Assembly (NCBI RefSeq): GCF_013391105.1 | Contig: NZ_CP058335.1 | Coordinates: 372,001 to 436,000 of the forward strand | Source: Natronomonas salina | GTDB lineage: Archaea; Halobacteriota; Halobacteria; Halobacteriales; Haloarculaceae | DNA: 64,000 nt | Direction: 5' to 3' | Shown: in pieces, positions 9,110-18,314 of the stretch | Layout: each line of letters begins with the position of its first letter | Numbering within the stretch: position 1 is the first letter of the stretch | Notes under the pieces: generated by a model | Seen by the model: the letters and a program-made list of their open reading frames with translations, nothing else | The model's database searches: none | Told to the model about the DNA's origin: nothing | Position numbers and translations under genes: made by a program

Positions 9110-9132
9110 CTATATAAAATCTTGTCAGACAA
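9110..9132 (-). promoter_or_regulatory. TATA box with adjoining palindrome
   Basis: Reverse-strand ATTTTATATAG (9110-9120) preceded by the perfect palindrome TTGTC-A-GACAA (9122-9132), located where a regulator could block BRE/TATA recognition of the 51-residue protein gene. Confidence 0.5.
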
Positions 9133-9257
9133 TAGCACGCAACTACATTTCTATTGGCATCTCCGGAGGCGGTACACGCTGTCACCGATTCCCCCGGTAT
9201 AAACTACCAACCATCGACGGCGAACGAACTAACCCGCGGGGAAGGGGTCCGTAGGGC

Positions 9258-12095
9258 ATGGATAGACGGAGCTTCATGGGCGCGACCGGGACCGTCGCCG
9301 CGGGACTGCTCGGCGGGGCGACCGCCACGACCGGCGCCCAGTCCGGCACCCTCGAGGAGATCGAGATCCTCACCGACGAGTACGGCGTCAGCCACGTCTA
9401 CGCCGACGACGTCTACTCGCTCAGCTACGGCAACGGGTACGTCCAGGCCCGCGACCGGCTGTTCCAGATGGACGCCCTCAGGCTGGTCGGCCGCGGCGAG
9501 AGCGCCCGGTGGCTCGGCCCCGCCCAGTTGCCGTCGGACATCGAGGTCCGGCGGGACCTCTACAGCCGCGAGGAGATCAACCGCCAGTGGGAGGACGCCA
9601 GCGAGACGACGAAGGAGGCCCTCCGCGGCTTCGCCGACGGCGTCAACCGTCGGATGGTCGAACTGGCGGCCCAGGGCGAACTCCCCGGCGAGTTCGCCGC
9701 GCTCGGCCGCGCGCCGGAGCCGTGGAAACCCGAGGACTCCATCGCCTTCATCAACTACGCCATCGGGTTCTTCGGCGTCAACGGCGGCTCCCACCTCTCG
9801 AGCGCCCGAACGCTCGCCGAGATGTTCGACAACTTCGACACCGAGGCTGAAGCCTGGGACGCCTACGGCGACCTGAACCGGGTCGTCGTCCCCGAGGACC
9901 ACTACGGCTCGGTCGGCGAGCACGAGGTCGACGGCACCGATGAGCGCGCGCTCGACTACGACGAGGTCTCCGACGGGCAACTGGCCGCCATCCGAGCAGC
10001 GAAGGACGCCGTCCCGTGGGGACTGGACGACCAGGACGTCACGGTCCCCGATGGCGTCACGGAGGGGCTCCGAGAGGCCCGCGGCATGCTCGAGGGCTTC
10101 CGGTTCGGCTCCAACGCCATCATCGTCGACGACGAGCACAGCGCCCACGACAAGCCGATCCTCGGCGCCGGGCCGCAGATGGGACTGTTCAAGCCACCCA
10201 TCCCCTACGAGATCGGTCTGCACGGCGCCGGGTTCGACGTCGTCGGGATGGGCGTCGTCGCGGCCCCGGCGCTCGTCATCGGGCGCACCCCCGAGATCGC
10301 CTGGACGGTCACCACCTCGGGCGACGAGATGATCGACACCATCGCCGTCGAACTCGACGAGGACGACCGCCACCGCTACAGGTGGGACGGCGAGTGGCAC
10401 GAGATGTCCACCGAGCAGGTGACCCACTACACGAGCCCCGTCGGCGGCGTCGCGCAGGGGGAGACCGACCCCGGGAGCTACGACGTCGTCCGCCAGGAGG
10501 TCGCCCGCGTCGAACAGGAGGGCACGTCGATGCCGGTCATCGCCTGGAATCCGGAGGAGAATATCGCCTACTGCCAGCGCCCCACCACCAGGATGGAGGA
10601 ACTCGAGGGCGCCTTCATGTGGGCCGAAGTGGGCCGCTCGAACAGCATCGACGAGTTCGAGTCGTACCTCTCGGAGTTCCCCTTCGGCTTCAACTTCCAC
10701 GTCGTCAGTGACGACGAGATCGCCTTCTTCCGCACGGGGAAGCTCCCCGAGCGCCGCGGCGACGCCGACCCCAGGCTACCGAAGCCCCCCGCCGAGCACG
10801 ACTGGGGCGGCTTCGACGTCGGCACGAACGTCGGCGCCTCGGTCCGGAACCCCGACCGCGGCTACGTCGTCAACTGGAACAACGCGCCAGCGGCAGGCTG
10901 GCGGGAGTCCAGCACGGAACAGCAGTGGGGGACCGTCCACCGCGTCGACGTGATGGCCCGTCTCGTCGAGGAGGCCCTCGACCGCACCGGCGGCGAACTC
11001 ACCCGACAGGACGTCGCGGACATCGTCGAGGACTGCGGCGTCGAGCACCCCTACGCGCCCCGGTCGGTGCCGGCGATGGTCGACGCGGTCCAGCCCGGCC
11101 ACGTCGACGGACAGCTGAAAGCCATGGGCGAGGAGCTCCAGAAGTGGGCCGACATCGATTACTCGTTCCGGCCGGGGTCCGACGGCACCTACGACAACGG
11201 CGGGATGGCCATCTGGGAGGAGACCCGCAAGGAGCTCCAGGAGCTGGTCTTCCGCGACGAACTCGGCGAACAGACGCCGACGCTCAACTACGACCCCACG
11301 GCCATCGACGGGCAGGGCGGCGGCGACCCCCACGCCGCCGACCACGGCGCGACGGTCAACGAGGACGTCACGCTCGTCGACGCCATCGACGACGACACCG
11401 AGCACGACTGGTTCGACGTCCTCGACGGGGACAATCGAGCCTCGCATAAGAAGCAGCGCGACGCCGTCATCCGGAAGGCGATGCAGCGCGCCGCGGCCAC
11501 GCTCGAGGAGCGCTACGACAGCGATGACCCGAGCGACTGGCTCCTCGAGAACCGTCAGATCGAGTTCAGCCCGCTCGGTGCGTCGAACCCCGACCGCCTC
11601 CCGATGTCGAACCGCTCCAGCTACCAGCAGTCCGTCGTGATCGGCGAGGGCCTCGAGCACTCCGGGTCGGTGCTGCCCCCGAGCAACTCCGGCCACCAGA
11701 ACGCCGCGGAGCTCGTCGCGACGCAGGCCGGCGAGGAGCCCGACCGGCTGACGGACCAGCTCGACGTCTACGCGAACTTCGACTACAAGCCGCACCCGGT
11801 CACCCGCGAGCAGGTCGAAGAGCGGGCCGTCGAGAGCGAGACCATCCGGGCGCAGGGTCACGAGGCCGCCGACACGGTCCGGCCCGCCAGCGACCTCGCG
11901 ATAAAGCTGCTCTCGGTGCCGGGCGGCGGGCTCCGGGCGGTCCGCGACGTGGCGACCCAGGCCGGCTGGAGCTTCGACGGCCTCCTGGACGACGTCGAAG
12001 AGGGGCCGTCGGGAGCAACTCTGGACGACCAGGCCTCGACGGCGGCGGACGGCGACGAAACCGAGTCGGACGCTTCATCGACCGATCTGCTCTGA
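9258..12095 (+). CDS. Penicillin acylase family protein, Tat-exported
   Basis: 945-residue Ntn-hydrolase of the penicillin G acylase family (S45), exported by the Tat route (MDRRSFMGATGTVAAGLLGG). The precursor layout is signal, alpha chain, spacer, beta chain. The beta chain would begin with the nucleophile Ser285 in FRFG-SNAIIV, the expected autoprocessing site. A GGTATAAAC box at 9196-9204 gives a leader of about 30 bases. Family substrates include beta-lactams, acyl-homoserine lactones and other N-acyl amides; none can be chosen here. The C-terminus is an acidic, Ser/Thr-rich tail without an anchor. Confidence 0.85.
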   Translation: MDRRSFMGATGTVAAGLLGGATATTGAQSGTLEEIEILTDEYGVSHVYADDVYSLSYGNGYVQARDRLFQMDALRLVGRGESARWLGPAQLPSDIEVRRDLYSREEINRQWEDASETTKEALRGFADGVNRRMVELAAQGELPGEFAALGRAPEPWKPEDSIAFINYAIGFFGVNGGSHLSSARTLAEMFDNFDTEAEAWDAYGDLNRVVVPEDHYGSVGEHEVDGTDERALDYDEVSDGQLAAIRAAKDAVPWGLDDQDVTVPDGVTEGLREARGMLEGFRFGSNAIIVDDEHSAHDKPILGAGPQMGLFKPPIPYEIGLHGAGFDVVGMGVVAAPALVIGRTPEIAWTVTTSGDEMIDTIAVELDEDDRHRYRWDGEWHEMSTEQVTHYTSPVGGVAQGETDPGSYDVVRQEVARVEQEGTSMPVIAWNPEENIAYCQRPTTRMEELEGAFMWAEVGRSNSIDEFESYLSEFPFGFNFHVVSDDEIAFFRTGKLPERRGDADPRLPKPPAEHDWGGFDVGTNVGASVRNPDRGYVVNWNNAPAAGWRESSTEQQWGTVHRVDVMARLVEEALDRTGGELTRQDVADIVEDCGVEHPYAPRSVPAMVDAVQPGHVDGQLKAMGEELQKWADIDYSFRPGSDGTYDNGGMAIWEETRKELQELVFRDELGEQTPTLNYDPTAIDGQGGGDPHAADHGATVNEDVTLVDAIDDDTEHDWFDVLDGDNRASHKKQRDAVIRKAMQRAAATLEERYDSDDPSDWLLENRQIEFSPLGASNPDRLPMSNRSSYQQSVVIGEGLEHSGSVLPPSNSGHQNAAELVATQAGEEPDRLTDQLDVYANFDYKPHPVTREQVEERAVESETIRAQGHEAADTVRPASDLAIKLLSVPGGGLRAVRDVATQAGWSFDGLLDDVEEGPSGATLDDQASTAADGDETESDASSTDLL

Positions 12096-12126
12096 ACCAC
12101 CGTGAGTGAACGGCTCCGGGCGGGAT

Positions 12127-12909
12127 TCAGAGGTCCAGGACAGGCCCGACGTCGGCCAGCGAGTCGATGACGTGGTCTGGCTGGACGGCGCTCTCCGCGA
12201 CGTCGGCGTCGGTCGCCACGCCGGTCCTGACCAGCACCGTCGTCATGCCCGCCCGTTCGCCGAGTTCGACGTCGGTGTTCAGTCGGTCCCCGACGACGAG
12301 GCAGCGCTCCGGCTGGACGCCGAGGGTCTCCAGAGCGGCGCGCTGGGCTTCCGCCGAGGGCTTCCCGAGGATCTTCCGCGGTTCCCGCTCGACGATCCCG
12401 CCGACGGCGTTGATGATCGACCCCGACCCCGGGACCATCCCCTCCGCGGCCGGGATGAGGAGGTCGGGGTCGGTCCCGTAGAACGTCGCGCCCGCTTCCA
12501 GCGCGCGGTAGCCCGCCAGCATGTCTCCGTAGTCGAACTCGCGGTCCCAGGAGGCGACGAGGACGTCGGCGGTCGTGGCGTCGGCGACGAGGTCGAGGCT
12601 CGCCGCCTCGAACTGGCGGCGGAGGCCGCCGGAACCGATCAGGAATATCGCGTCGTCGGCGTGCTCGTCGGCGAGGAACCGGGTGGTGACCGTCCCCGCC
12701 GACAGCACCTCGCGGGGCTCGACGTCGATGCCGAGGTCCGCCAGCCGCTCGGCGTACTCCTCGCGGGACTTCGTGGGGTTGTTCGAGAAGAACAGCGTCC
12801 GGAGGCCGGCCTCCCGGAGCCGCTCGACTGCGGCGGCCGCCCCGGGGAGCAACTCGTCGCCGCGGTAGACGGTCCCGTCGAGGTCCAGCACCGCGCCTTC
12901 GTACTGCAT
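12127..12909 (-). CDS. HAD-IIA family phosphatase (NagD-like)
   Basis: 260 residues. Motif I is LDLDGTVYRGDELLPG at the N-terminus, FFSNNPTKS is motif II, the cap region is type C2, then KPSAEAQRAAL and GDRLNTDVELGERAG complete the site. This is the NagD/4-nitrophenylphosphatase/phosphoglycolate phosphatase group. Likely cytoplasmic house-cleaning phosphatase; exact substrate unknown. Convergent with the penicillin-acylase gene (31 bases between stops) and downstream of the CDSGH-type Fe-S gene on the same strand. Confidence 0.85.
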   Translation of the reverse strand: MQYEGAVLDLDGTVYRGDELLPGAAAAVERLREAGLRTLFFSNNPTKSREEYAERLADLGIDVEPREVLSAGTVTTRFLADEHADDAIFLIGSGGLRRQFEAASLDLVADATTADVLVASWDREFDYGDMLAGYRALEAGATFYGTDPDLLIPAAEGMVPGSGSIINAVGGIVEREPRKILGKPSAEAQRAALETLGVQPERCLVVGDRLNTDVELGERAGMTTVLVRTGVATDADVAESAVQPDHVIDSLADVGPVLDL

Positions 12910-12939
12910 ACCCGGGGTAGCGCCGCCGGTCGTTTCAAA

Positions 12940-13176
12940 CTACTCGTCGGCGAACTCGAAGCCCTCGACGACGCGTCGCTCGCCGTCAGGGTCGTCGTCC
13001 TCGTACTTGTAGACGGTATCCTCCTCCTCGTCGGACGTCGCATTGTGCGAGCCGTCGCAGAGCGGCTGGTCCTCGGAGAGCCCGCAGCGACAGACGTAGA
13101 GCTTCCCGTCGTCGCCGAGGTCCTCCTCGTCCAGTATCTCCGGCTGTTGGGCGTCGTGACGGATCTCCCGTGCCAT
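12940..13176 (-). CDS. CDGSH iron-sulfur domain protein
   Basis: 78-residue protein with a single CDGSH motif: C-x-C, then ten residues later CDGSH (CRCGLSEDQPLCDGSH). These ligands (three Cys, one His) bind a [2Fe-2S] cluster. The rest is acidic (DEEEDTVYKYEDDDP). The ATG at 13176 begins MAREIRHDAQ; the frame is open far upstream only because of high G+C. Probably a cytoplasmic redox or Fe-S sensing protein. No operon partner is obvious. Confidence 0.85.
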   Translation of the reverse strand: MAREIRHDAQQPEILDEEDLGDDGKLYVCRCGLSEDQPLCDGSHNATSDEEEDTVYKYEDDDPDGERRVVEGFEFADE

Positions 13177-13247
13177 GGCTGTATCGACGGCCGGACGGCG
13201 GAAAAGCGTTCGGCGGTGAATCCACGAGTCGCCGACGGTCGGCCGTC

Positions 13248-14051
13248 TCAGGGGTCGTCGGCCTCGTCGAACCACTCGGGGCGCTCCGCGTCCGTCGAGT
13301 CGATCTCGCCGACGTCCATCGAGACGGTGATGGTCCGGTCGGCCTCGACGACGAAGTTCGCGTGCCGGACGACGCCGTCCTCGTCGACGACGAGGGCCAC
13401 GTCGAACCGGTCGATGCGCTCCTCGTCGACCTGGTTGCGGAGTATCCCCGACGGATCCGTCACTTCCTCGGCGACGTAGTGGTAGAAGGTCCCCTCGTCG
13501 GTCTCGACGACCTCGGCGTCGCGGTACTCGACGTGCGCGAGCAGCGGCGCGACGAACTGGTAGCCCGTAAAGCGGGACATATCGTACTCGTAGTCCGTGG
13601 CGTTGTATGTGACGTCGCCGCCTCGCTCGTGCCGCGTGTACGCGTGGTCGTCCTCGAAGTACGTCACCAGGGTCCGGTCGGGGCGGTTCTGCATCTCGTA
13701 GCCGACGCCGTCGGCGACGTCCGCCTGGTTGACGACGCCGATGCTGGTCTCGGAGTCGCCCTCGCGGATCAGCGCGTCGTAGGTGAAGACGAAGCCGTCC
13801 GAGTCGCCGAGCGCCGAGAGGTGCGCCGACATCGCCCCCTCGGGGTCGTCGATGCCGCCGGCGCCGTAGCCGTCGGGGTAGTCGGCCTCGGGACCGGCCC
13901 CGCCCTCGCCCCCGGGGTCGGGGGTCGGGACGCCGTCCGTTTCGGCACCGGGAACGGACGACCCGCCGTCGTCCCACATCGGGAGGGCGGAGCAACCGGC
14001 CAGGGACAGCGACAGGACGACGGCGACGGTCAGGAGCGTGGTACGTGTCAT
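13248..14051 (-). CDS. Lipoprotein, haloarchaeal family (DUF7537-like), paralog 1
   Basis: 267 residues with a Sec-type signal and lipobox LAGC (Cys19), then a Gly/Pro/Asp linker and a soluble domain. The domain begins YPDGYGAGGIDD, contains FTGYQFVAPLL in the middle and ends ERPEWFDEADDP. The same landmarks occur in the upstream neighbour, so the two are tandem paralogs. No TATA box is visible in the 39-base gap, so it is probably co-transcribed with paralog 2. The general shape recalls lipid or lipoprotein carriers of the LolA/LppX type, but that is a guess. Confidence 0.75.
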   Translation of the reverse strand: MTRTTLLTVAVVLSLSLAGCSALPMWDDGGSSVPGAETDGVPTPDPGGEGGAGPEADYPDGYGAGGIDDPEGAMSAHLSALGDSDGFVFTYDALIREGDSETSIGVVNQADVADGVGYEMQNRPDRTLVTYFEDDHAYTRHERGGDVTYNATDYEYDMSRFTGYQFVAPLLAHVEYRDAEVVETDEGTFYHYVAEEVTDPSGILRNQVDEERIDRFDVALVVDEDGVVRHANFVVEADRTITVSMDVGEIDSTDAERPEWFDEADDP

Positions 14052-14090
14052 GGATGCTAGAACGGAGAGGTCCGCAGTGCAGTCGACGGT

Positions 14091-14843
14091 CTATGCGTCC
14101 TGGGCCCAGTCGGGCCGCTCGACGGACGTGTCGTCGACGGCCGTCACCTCGAAGTTCAGCGTGATGGTCTGCTCCTGTCCGTTCGCGTTCAGGTAGGTCA
14201 GGTCGTAGCTGGCCGAGCGCACGATGCCCTCGGAGTCGACGGCGAGGCTCGCCGAGAACGACATCGGGGTCCGGTCGCCGAGGTCGAGGACGGTGCTGGC
14301 GCTCTCGTTGCCGCTCGTCTCGTAGACGACGACCGACGTGCCGTCGCGCTCCGCGACGCTCGTCTCGTAGTCGGCGTCCGCCGAGAGCAGCTGCGAGAAG
14401 AGGCCGACACCGGTCAGGTTGGCCAGATCGAAGCCGGTGTCCTCGGTGGCGATCTCCTCGTTGCCCCCGCTGGCCTCGCGGACGACCCGCTGGCCGCTCT
14501 CCTGGAAGGACTCGACCTCGTAGTCCTGGTCGGGCATCTCGACCCGCTGGTAGGCGCGTTCGTCGTCCACGTCGACGCGGTAGACGACGTCGTAGTTCCC
14601 GGTGGCGTCGGCGCCGGAGAGGTTCTGCTGGTAGTTGACCGTGTAGCTGCTCTTGTTCGAGAGCGCCTGGCGATACGTCTCCGCGGCTTGTTCGCCGTCG
14701 GTGATGCCGTCGGCGTCGTAGCCGTCCGCGTAGTCGAACTCGTCTGGGCTGCTCGCGCTGCCGTCGCCGAGGATCCCGGAGCAGCCTCCGAGCATCGTCA
14801 GGGCGACGACGAGTGCGACCGCGATAGTCGAACGAGATACCAT
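14091..14843 (-). CDS. Lipoprotein, haloarchaeal family (DUF7537-like), paralog 2
   Basis: 250 residues from ATG 14843 (MVSRSTIAVALVV), with lipobox LGGC. The box CTTATTG (reverse strand, 14865-14872) lies 26 bases before this ATG, which favours it over the ATG at 14855. Shared landmarks with paralog 1: YADGYDADGITD, LTGVGLFSQLL and C-terminal ERPDWAQDA. First gene of the two-gene operon. Anchored outside the membrane through the lipidated Cys; function unknown. Confidence 0.75.
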   Translation of the reverse strand: MVSRSTIAVALVVALTMLGGCSGILGDGSASSPDEFDYADGYDADGITDGEQAAETYRQALSNKSSYTVNYQQNLSGADATGNYDVVYRVDVDDERAYQRVEMPDQDYEVESFQESGQRVVREASGGNEEIATEDTGFDLANLTGVGLFSQLLSADADYETSVAERDGTSVVVYETSGNESASTVLDLGDRTPMSFSASLAVDSEGIVRSASYDLTYLNANGQEQTITLNFEVTAVDDTSVERPDWAQDA

Positions 14844-14915
14844 ACAGTTGGTCACAGCGACCGGACAATAAGCGTAGTGGCCCCTTCCGGCGCTGAACTC
14901 GCCCGGGGTCGCGGC

Positions 14916-16421
14916 TCAGACCTTCGATGTGAGGTCCTCTTCGGAGGCGTCGGCCGCCATCGACCGGAGGCGCTCGCGGCGCCGGTCCGCGCGGCGCTCG
15001 ACCAGGGCGGCCTGCAGCCGGTCGGCGACTGTCTCGCGGAGTTCCGCCGCTCGCTCCTCGTCGATGTCGAGGGCTCGCGGCTGCCGCCCGGTTAGCCCGC
15101 TGGAGCCGGCCGTGTCGACCACGAGGGTCGCGAGCCGGCGGCGGCGCTGGAAGACGGTCCGGGAGTCGACGACCGTCTGCACCCGATAGTACGGCACGAC
15201 GGTGATCGTCCGGGTCCAGAACCCCTCCCGGAGGACGACGTACTCCGGCTGGAGGTCGTACCCGAGGTTCAGCCACTTGAGGTGGGCGGCGACCGGCGCC
15301 AGCGCCAGCAGCGCGAGTGTGACGTACCACGCGAACGTCAGCCCGGTGAACCGGTCGACGGCGAAGGCGGCGCCGACCGCCACCAGGGCGACGATCCCGT
15401 ATCGGACGGCGTAGCGCTCGCGGGCCCGCTTCGGCGGGCGCTCGAAGGAGACGTCCTGGAACGCCTCGACCGACTGCGCGAGGGCGAACACCCGGTCGCG
15501 GTCGGCCAGCGGGACGGCGGACTGCGAGCCCGCGTCGCCCGGCGCGTAGCCCGCGGTCTCGACGGCCAGCGAGGCGTACCCCAGCCGCCGGGCGATGACG
15601 TTCTCGGAGACAGCCAGCGACTGGACCTTCCCCAGCGGGATGGTGCCGCTGAACCGCTGGAGGAGGCCCCGCTCGTAGTGGAGGTCGTCGCTCGACCGCG
15701 ACAGCCGGAAGCCGTAGTAGTTCGTCACTGCCAGCAGGCCGCTGACGACGGCCGTGACCGCGACGATGGCGACGGCGGCCAGCGGCGCGGTCACCGCGAG
15801 CCCGACCAGCGGGTCGGCGAACCGCTCCTGCAGCGACGGCGACACGACCGGCAGCAGCACCGTCACGAAGGAGAGCAGACGGAGGTCGATGCCGACGACG
15901 CCCAGGAGGACGAGTTCCTTCGGCGTGATGGCGAACAGCTCCTCGGTCGCGGGTTCGCCGGTCGGCTCGCCGGCCGCGTCGACGGCCTCGTCGCCGCGCT
16001 TCAGGCGCCCGATCTCCGACTGGAGGCGTTCGGCCTCCTCGACGCTGACGTACTTCAGCGAGGCCTCCGTCGAGGAGCCCCCCGCCGTCTCCAGATTGAT
16101 CTGGGCGATGCCGAGCACCCGCTGGACGACGTTCCGGCTGATGTCGACGTTCTGGACCCGGCGGATCGGAATCTCGCGGTTCCGGCGGGAGACGACGCCG
16201 GACTCGATGTCGAGGGTGTCGTCGGTGAGTTCGTAGTCGAACCGCTGGTAGTAGACCAGCTGGTAGCCCAGCATGACGACGAAGTAGGCGACGACGAGCG
16301 TGCCGGCGCCCGTCGTCCCGCCGACGCCGGTGGAGCCGATGGCGAGGAAGAAGGCGATCCACGCCAGCCTGACGACCGCCTCGCCGGCCCGGTAGGGGAT
16401 CGAGAGCGGGTCGAGCTTCAT
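14916..16421 (-). CDS. PH domain (bPH2)-containing membrane protein, YdbT-like
   Basis: 501 residues with several membrane helices and repeated bPH2 segments. Each has the pattern of a strand pair, RR-x-R/KVQ and LG-x-A-x-LxxETAG (for example RRVQNVDISRNVVQ at about 100, LGKVQSLAVSENV and YYRVQTVVDSRTV later). This is the architecture of bacterial YdbT, a membrane protein of unclear role. Its ATG overlaps the stop of the smaller PH gene by one base (TAATG), so the two are translationally coupled and probably act as a complex, as YdbS/YdbT pairs do. Ends in a charged tail. Confidence 0.8.
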   Translation of the reverse strand: MKLDPLSIPYRAGEAVVRLAWIAFFLAIGSTGVGGTTGAGTLVVAYFVVMLGYQLVYYQRFDYELTDDTLDIESGVVSRRNREIPIRRVQNVDISRNVVQRVLGIAQINLETAGGSSTEASLKYVSVEEAERLQSEIGRLKRGDEAVDAAGEPTGEPATEELFAITPKELVLLGVVGIDLRLLSFVTVLLPVVSPSLQERFADPLVGLAVTAPLAAVAIVAVTAVVSGLLAVTNYYGFRLSRSSDDLHYERGLLQRFSGTIPLGKVQSLAVSENVIARRLGYASLAVETAGYAPGDAGSQSAVPLADRDRVFALAQSVEAFQDVSFERPPKRARERYAVRYGIVALVAVGAAFAVDRFTGLTFAWYVTLALLALAPVAAHLKWLNLGYDLQPEYVVLREGFWTRTITVVPYYRVQTVVDSRTVFQRRRRLATLVVDTAGSSGLTGRQPRALDIDEERAAELRETVADRLQAALVERRADRRRERLRSMAADASEEDLTSKV

Positions 16422-17008
16422 TATACCGCGTCTTCGCCCTCCGAGGCGATGGCGAGTTGCTTCAGCCGGGTCTGCAGGTCGGTGGAGCGCTCCGGGGTCA
16501 GCCCGGGGATCGAGACGTCCGCACCGCGGGACCCGGCCGTGTAGACGACCGTCGTCGCCAGCCCGAACACCCGCTCTAGGGGGCCGCGGCTCGCGTCGAC
16601 GTGCTGGATGCGGACGTACGGGACGACGGTCCGCACGCGCGTCACGACGCCGCGTTCGAGGTACAGCGAGTCCTCGCGGACCTCGTAGGACCAGGTCCGG
16701 TAGCGGAGCACGGAGAAGACGATGCCCACGACGAACAGGACGGTGAAGACCGCGGCGCCGACCCACGCGCCGCCGACGGGGAGGAACGCGAACGCGATGC
16801 CGGCGATGATCCCGAGGACGGCGGCCGTGATCCCCGACTGCAGCGCCCAGACCGCCTGGACCTCCGGTTCGAGCGTCCGTCTGGGGCCGATCAGTTCCTC
16901 GACGTCGGGGACCTCCCGGTCCGGGCCGTCGTCGACCGGGCGCACCGCGGGCGTCAGCACCCGGTCGAACGGGCCCTCGCCGGCCCGGTCCGCGTCCGTA
17001 TCGTCCAT
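16421..17008 (-). CDS. PH domain-containing membrane protein, YdbS-like
   Basis: 195 residues: acidic N-terminus, two membrane helices, one bPH2 domain (VPYVRIQHVDASRG, FGLATTVVYTAGS). ATG 17008 (MDDTDADRAG) lies 26 bases after a reverse-strand TTTATAC box (17031-17037), hence leaderless. Coupled to the larger PH protein by a TAATG overlap. The pair matches the bacterial YdbS/YdbT arrangement. Confidence 0.8.
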   Translation of the reverse strand: MDDTDADRAGEGPFDRVLTPAVRPVDDGPDREVPDVEELIGPRRTLEPEVQAVWALQSGITAAVLGIIAGIAFAFLPVGGAWVGAAVFTVLFVVGIVFSVLRYRTWSYEVREDSLYLERGVVTRVRTVVPYVRIQHVDASRGPLERVFGLATTVVYTAGSRGADVSIPGLTPERSTDLQTRLKQLAIASEGEDAV

Positions 17009-17107
17009 CGAGTGGCGTTGCGAACGCTTCGTATAAAGAAACCCGTGTCTGCAGGGGGCTGGCGACCGGGCCGACCTTTTTTTCGCCGACCGGCCGTACG
17101 CCCCGAT

Positions 17108-17614
17108 ATGGAGTTCCGCGTCGTCCAGGGCGACATCGCGGCACAGTCGGCGGACGTACTCGTCAACGCCGCCGGGACCAGCCTGCAGATGGGGTCGGGT
17201 GTCGCCGGCGCGCTCAGACGGGGCGGCGGCGAGCAGCTCGACGAGGCGGCCGTCTCGAAGGGGCCGGTCGACCTCGGGGAGACGGCAGTCACCAACGCCT
17301 ACGACCTCGACGCCGAGTACGTGATCCACGCGGCGGCGATGCCTCACTACGGCGACGGCCAGGCGACCGCCGAGAGCATCCGGGAGGCGACCCACAACGC
17401 GCTCGCGGCCGCCGACGAACGCGGCTGCGAGTCGCTCGTCCTCCCGGCGCTCGGCTGCGGCGTCGCCGGGTTCGACCTCGAGGAGGGCGCCTGGATCATC
17501 GCCGAGACCGTCGCCGAGTACGAGCCGACGTCGCTCGAGGACGTGCGGTTCATCGCCTACAGCGACGAGGAGTACGAGACCGTCCGGCGCGTCGCCGAGT
17601 CGGTCATCAGGTAG
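17108..17614 (+). CDS. Macro domain protein (ADP-ribose binding)
   Basis: 168 residues, a single macro domain. The ADP-ribose pocket is visible: FRVVQGDIAAQSADVLVNAAG at the N-terminus, MGSGVAGALRRGGG, and LPALGCGVAGFDL near residue 120. Family members bind or hydrolyse ADP-ribose derivatives such as O-acetyl-ADP-ribose, ADP-ribose 1''-phosphate or protein-linked mono-ADP-ribose. ATG 17108 is preceded by a T-run at -27. Divergent from the PH-domain operon. Confidence 0.85.
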   Translation: MEFRVVQGDIAAQSADVLVNAAGTSLQMGSGVAGALRRGGGEQLDEAAVSKGPVDLGETAVTNAYDLDAEYVIHAAAMPHYGDGQATAESIREATHNALAAADERGCESLVLPALGCGVAGFDLEEGAWIIAETVAEYEPTSLEDVRFIAYSDEEYETVRRVAESVIR

Positions 17615-17747
17615 CGCGGTTCGGAGCGAGCGAGAACCGCGGAGGAGTGGGCGACGACGCCGTCGAGTGCCTCCGGCTCGTAATAATGGGCCGGCGTAGG
17701 GCGGCAGTATCGACAGATACGTGAAGACAGTTGGTAAACGTACGCCA

Positions 17748-18314
17748 ATGAGTCGACCAGCACACGTCTACGCGCTCGCGGTGGTCGGCGCCTTCGCCGC
17801 GCTCGGCGCCGGCGTCGGACTGGCCGCCAACTTCACGCTCGGATTCTTCATCGAACAGTTCGTCGACCCCGGCGACCCGCCCTTGGACTCCATCCAGGTC
17901 GGGATGATGTTCCTCGTGGCCATCTTCTTCACCTACGGCGTCGGACCGGTGGCCGCGGGCGTCGCCGGCATCGGCATCGGACAGGCGATGCCGGACCGGG
18001 AGCTGGCGGCGGGAATCGTCTCCGGCGCCGGCAGCTTCGTCGGCTTCTACCTCTACGTCGGCCTCGCGCTGTTCTTCACGTTCGCCGTCCTCTCCGAGTA
18101 CGGCACCGGACCGATGAGCGGGGGCGGCGGTGGCGGTGGGAGCCCGCTCGACCCCGCCGGACTGGTCACCCTCGTCGTCCAGGTGAGTCTGCCGGCCGGG
18201 CTGGTCGGGATGGCGACCGGCTACCTGACGAGTCGGGTCAGCGACGGCGGGGCCGACGAACCGAATACCGACGCCGCGGTCGAGGCGTCGGTGGAGCCGG
18301 CGACCGATCAGTGA
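17748..18314 (+). CDS. Hypothetical membrane protein with Gly-rich loop
   Basis: 188 residues from ATG 17748 (MSRPAHVYAL). About four to five hydrophobic segments; between the last two is a Gly run (MSGGGGGGGSPLD). The soluble C-terminus is acidic. I recognise no family. The stop overlaps the 3' end of the convergent HTH_10 gene by seven bases. Confidence 0.7.
   Translation: MSRPAHVYALAVVGAFAALGAGVGLAANFTLGFFIEQFVDPGDPPLDSIQVGMMFLVAIFFTYGVGPVAAGVAGIGIGQAMPDRELAAGIVSGAGSFVGFYLYVGLALFFTFAVLSEYGTGPMSGGGGGGGSPLDPAGLVTLVVQVSLPAGLVGMATGYLTSRVSDGGADEPNTDAAVEASVEPATDQ

Noticed and set aside
12940-16362. Very long minus-strand frame of over 1100 codons
   Set aside because: It is an open frame caused by high G+C; its amino acids are Arg/Pro-rich and three real genes in other frames cover it. 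Only its last 79 codons (CDGSH protein) are genuine.
17557-17763. Minus-strand frame of 68 codons between macro-domain and membrane protein genes
   Set aside because: It overlaps the macro-domain 3' end, has no promoter and no haloarchaeal composition.
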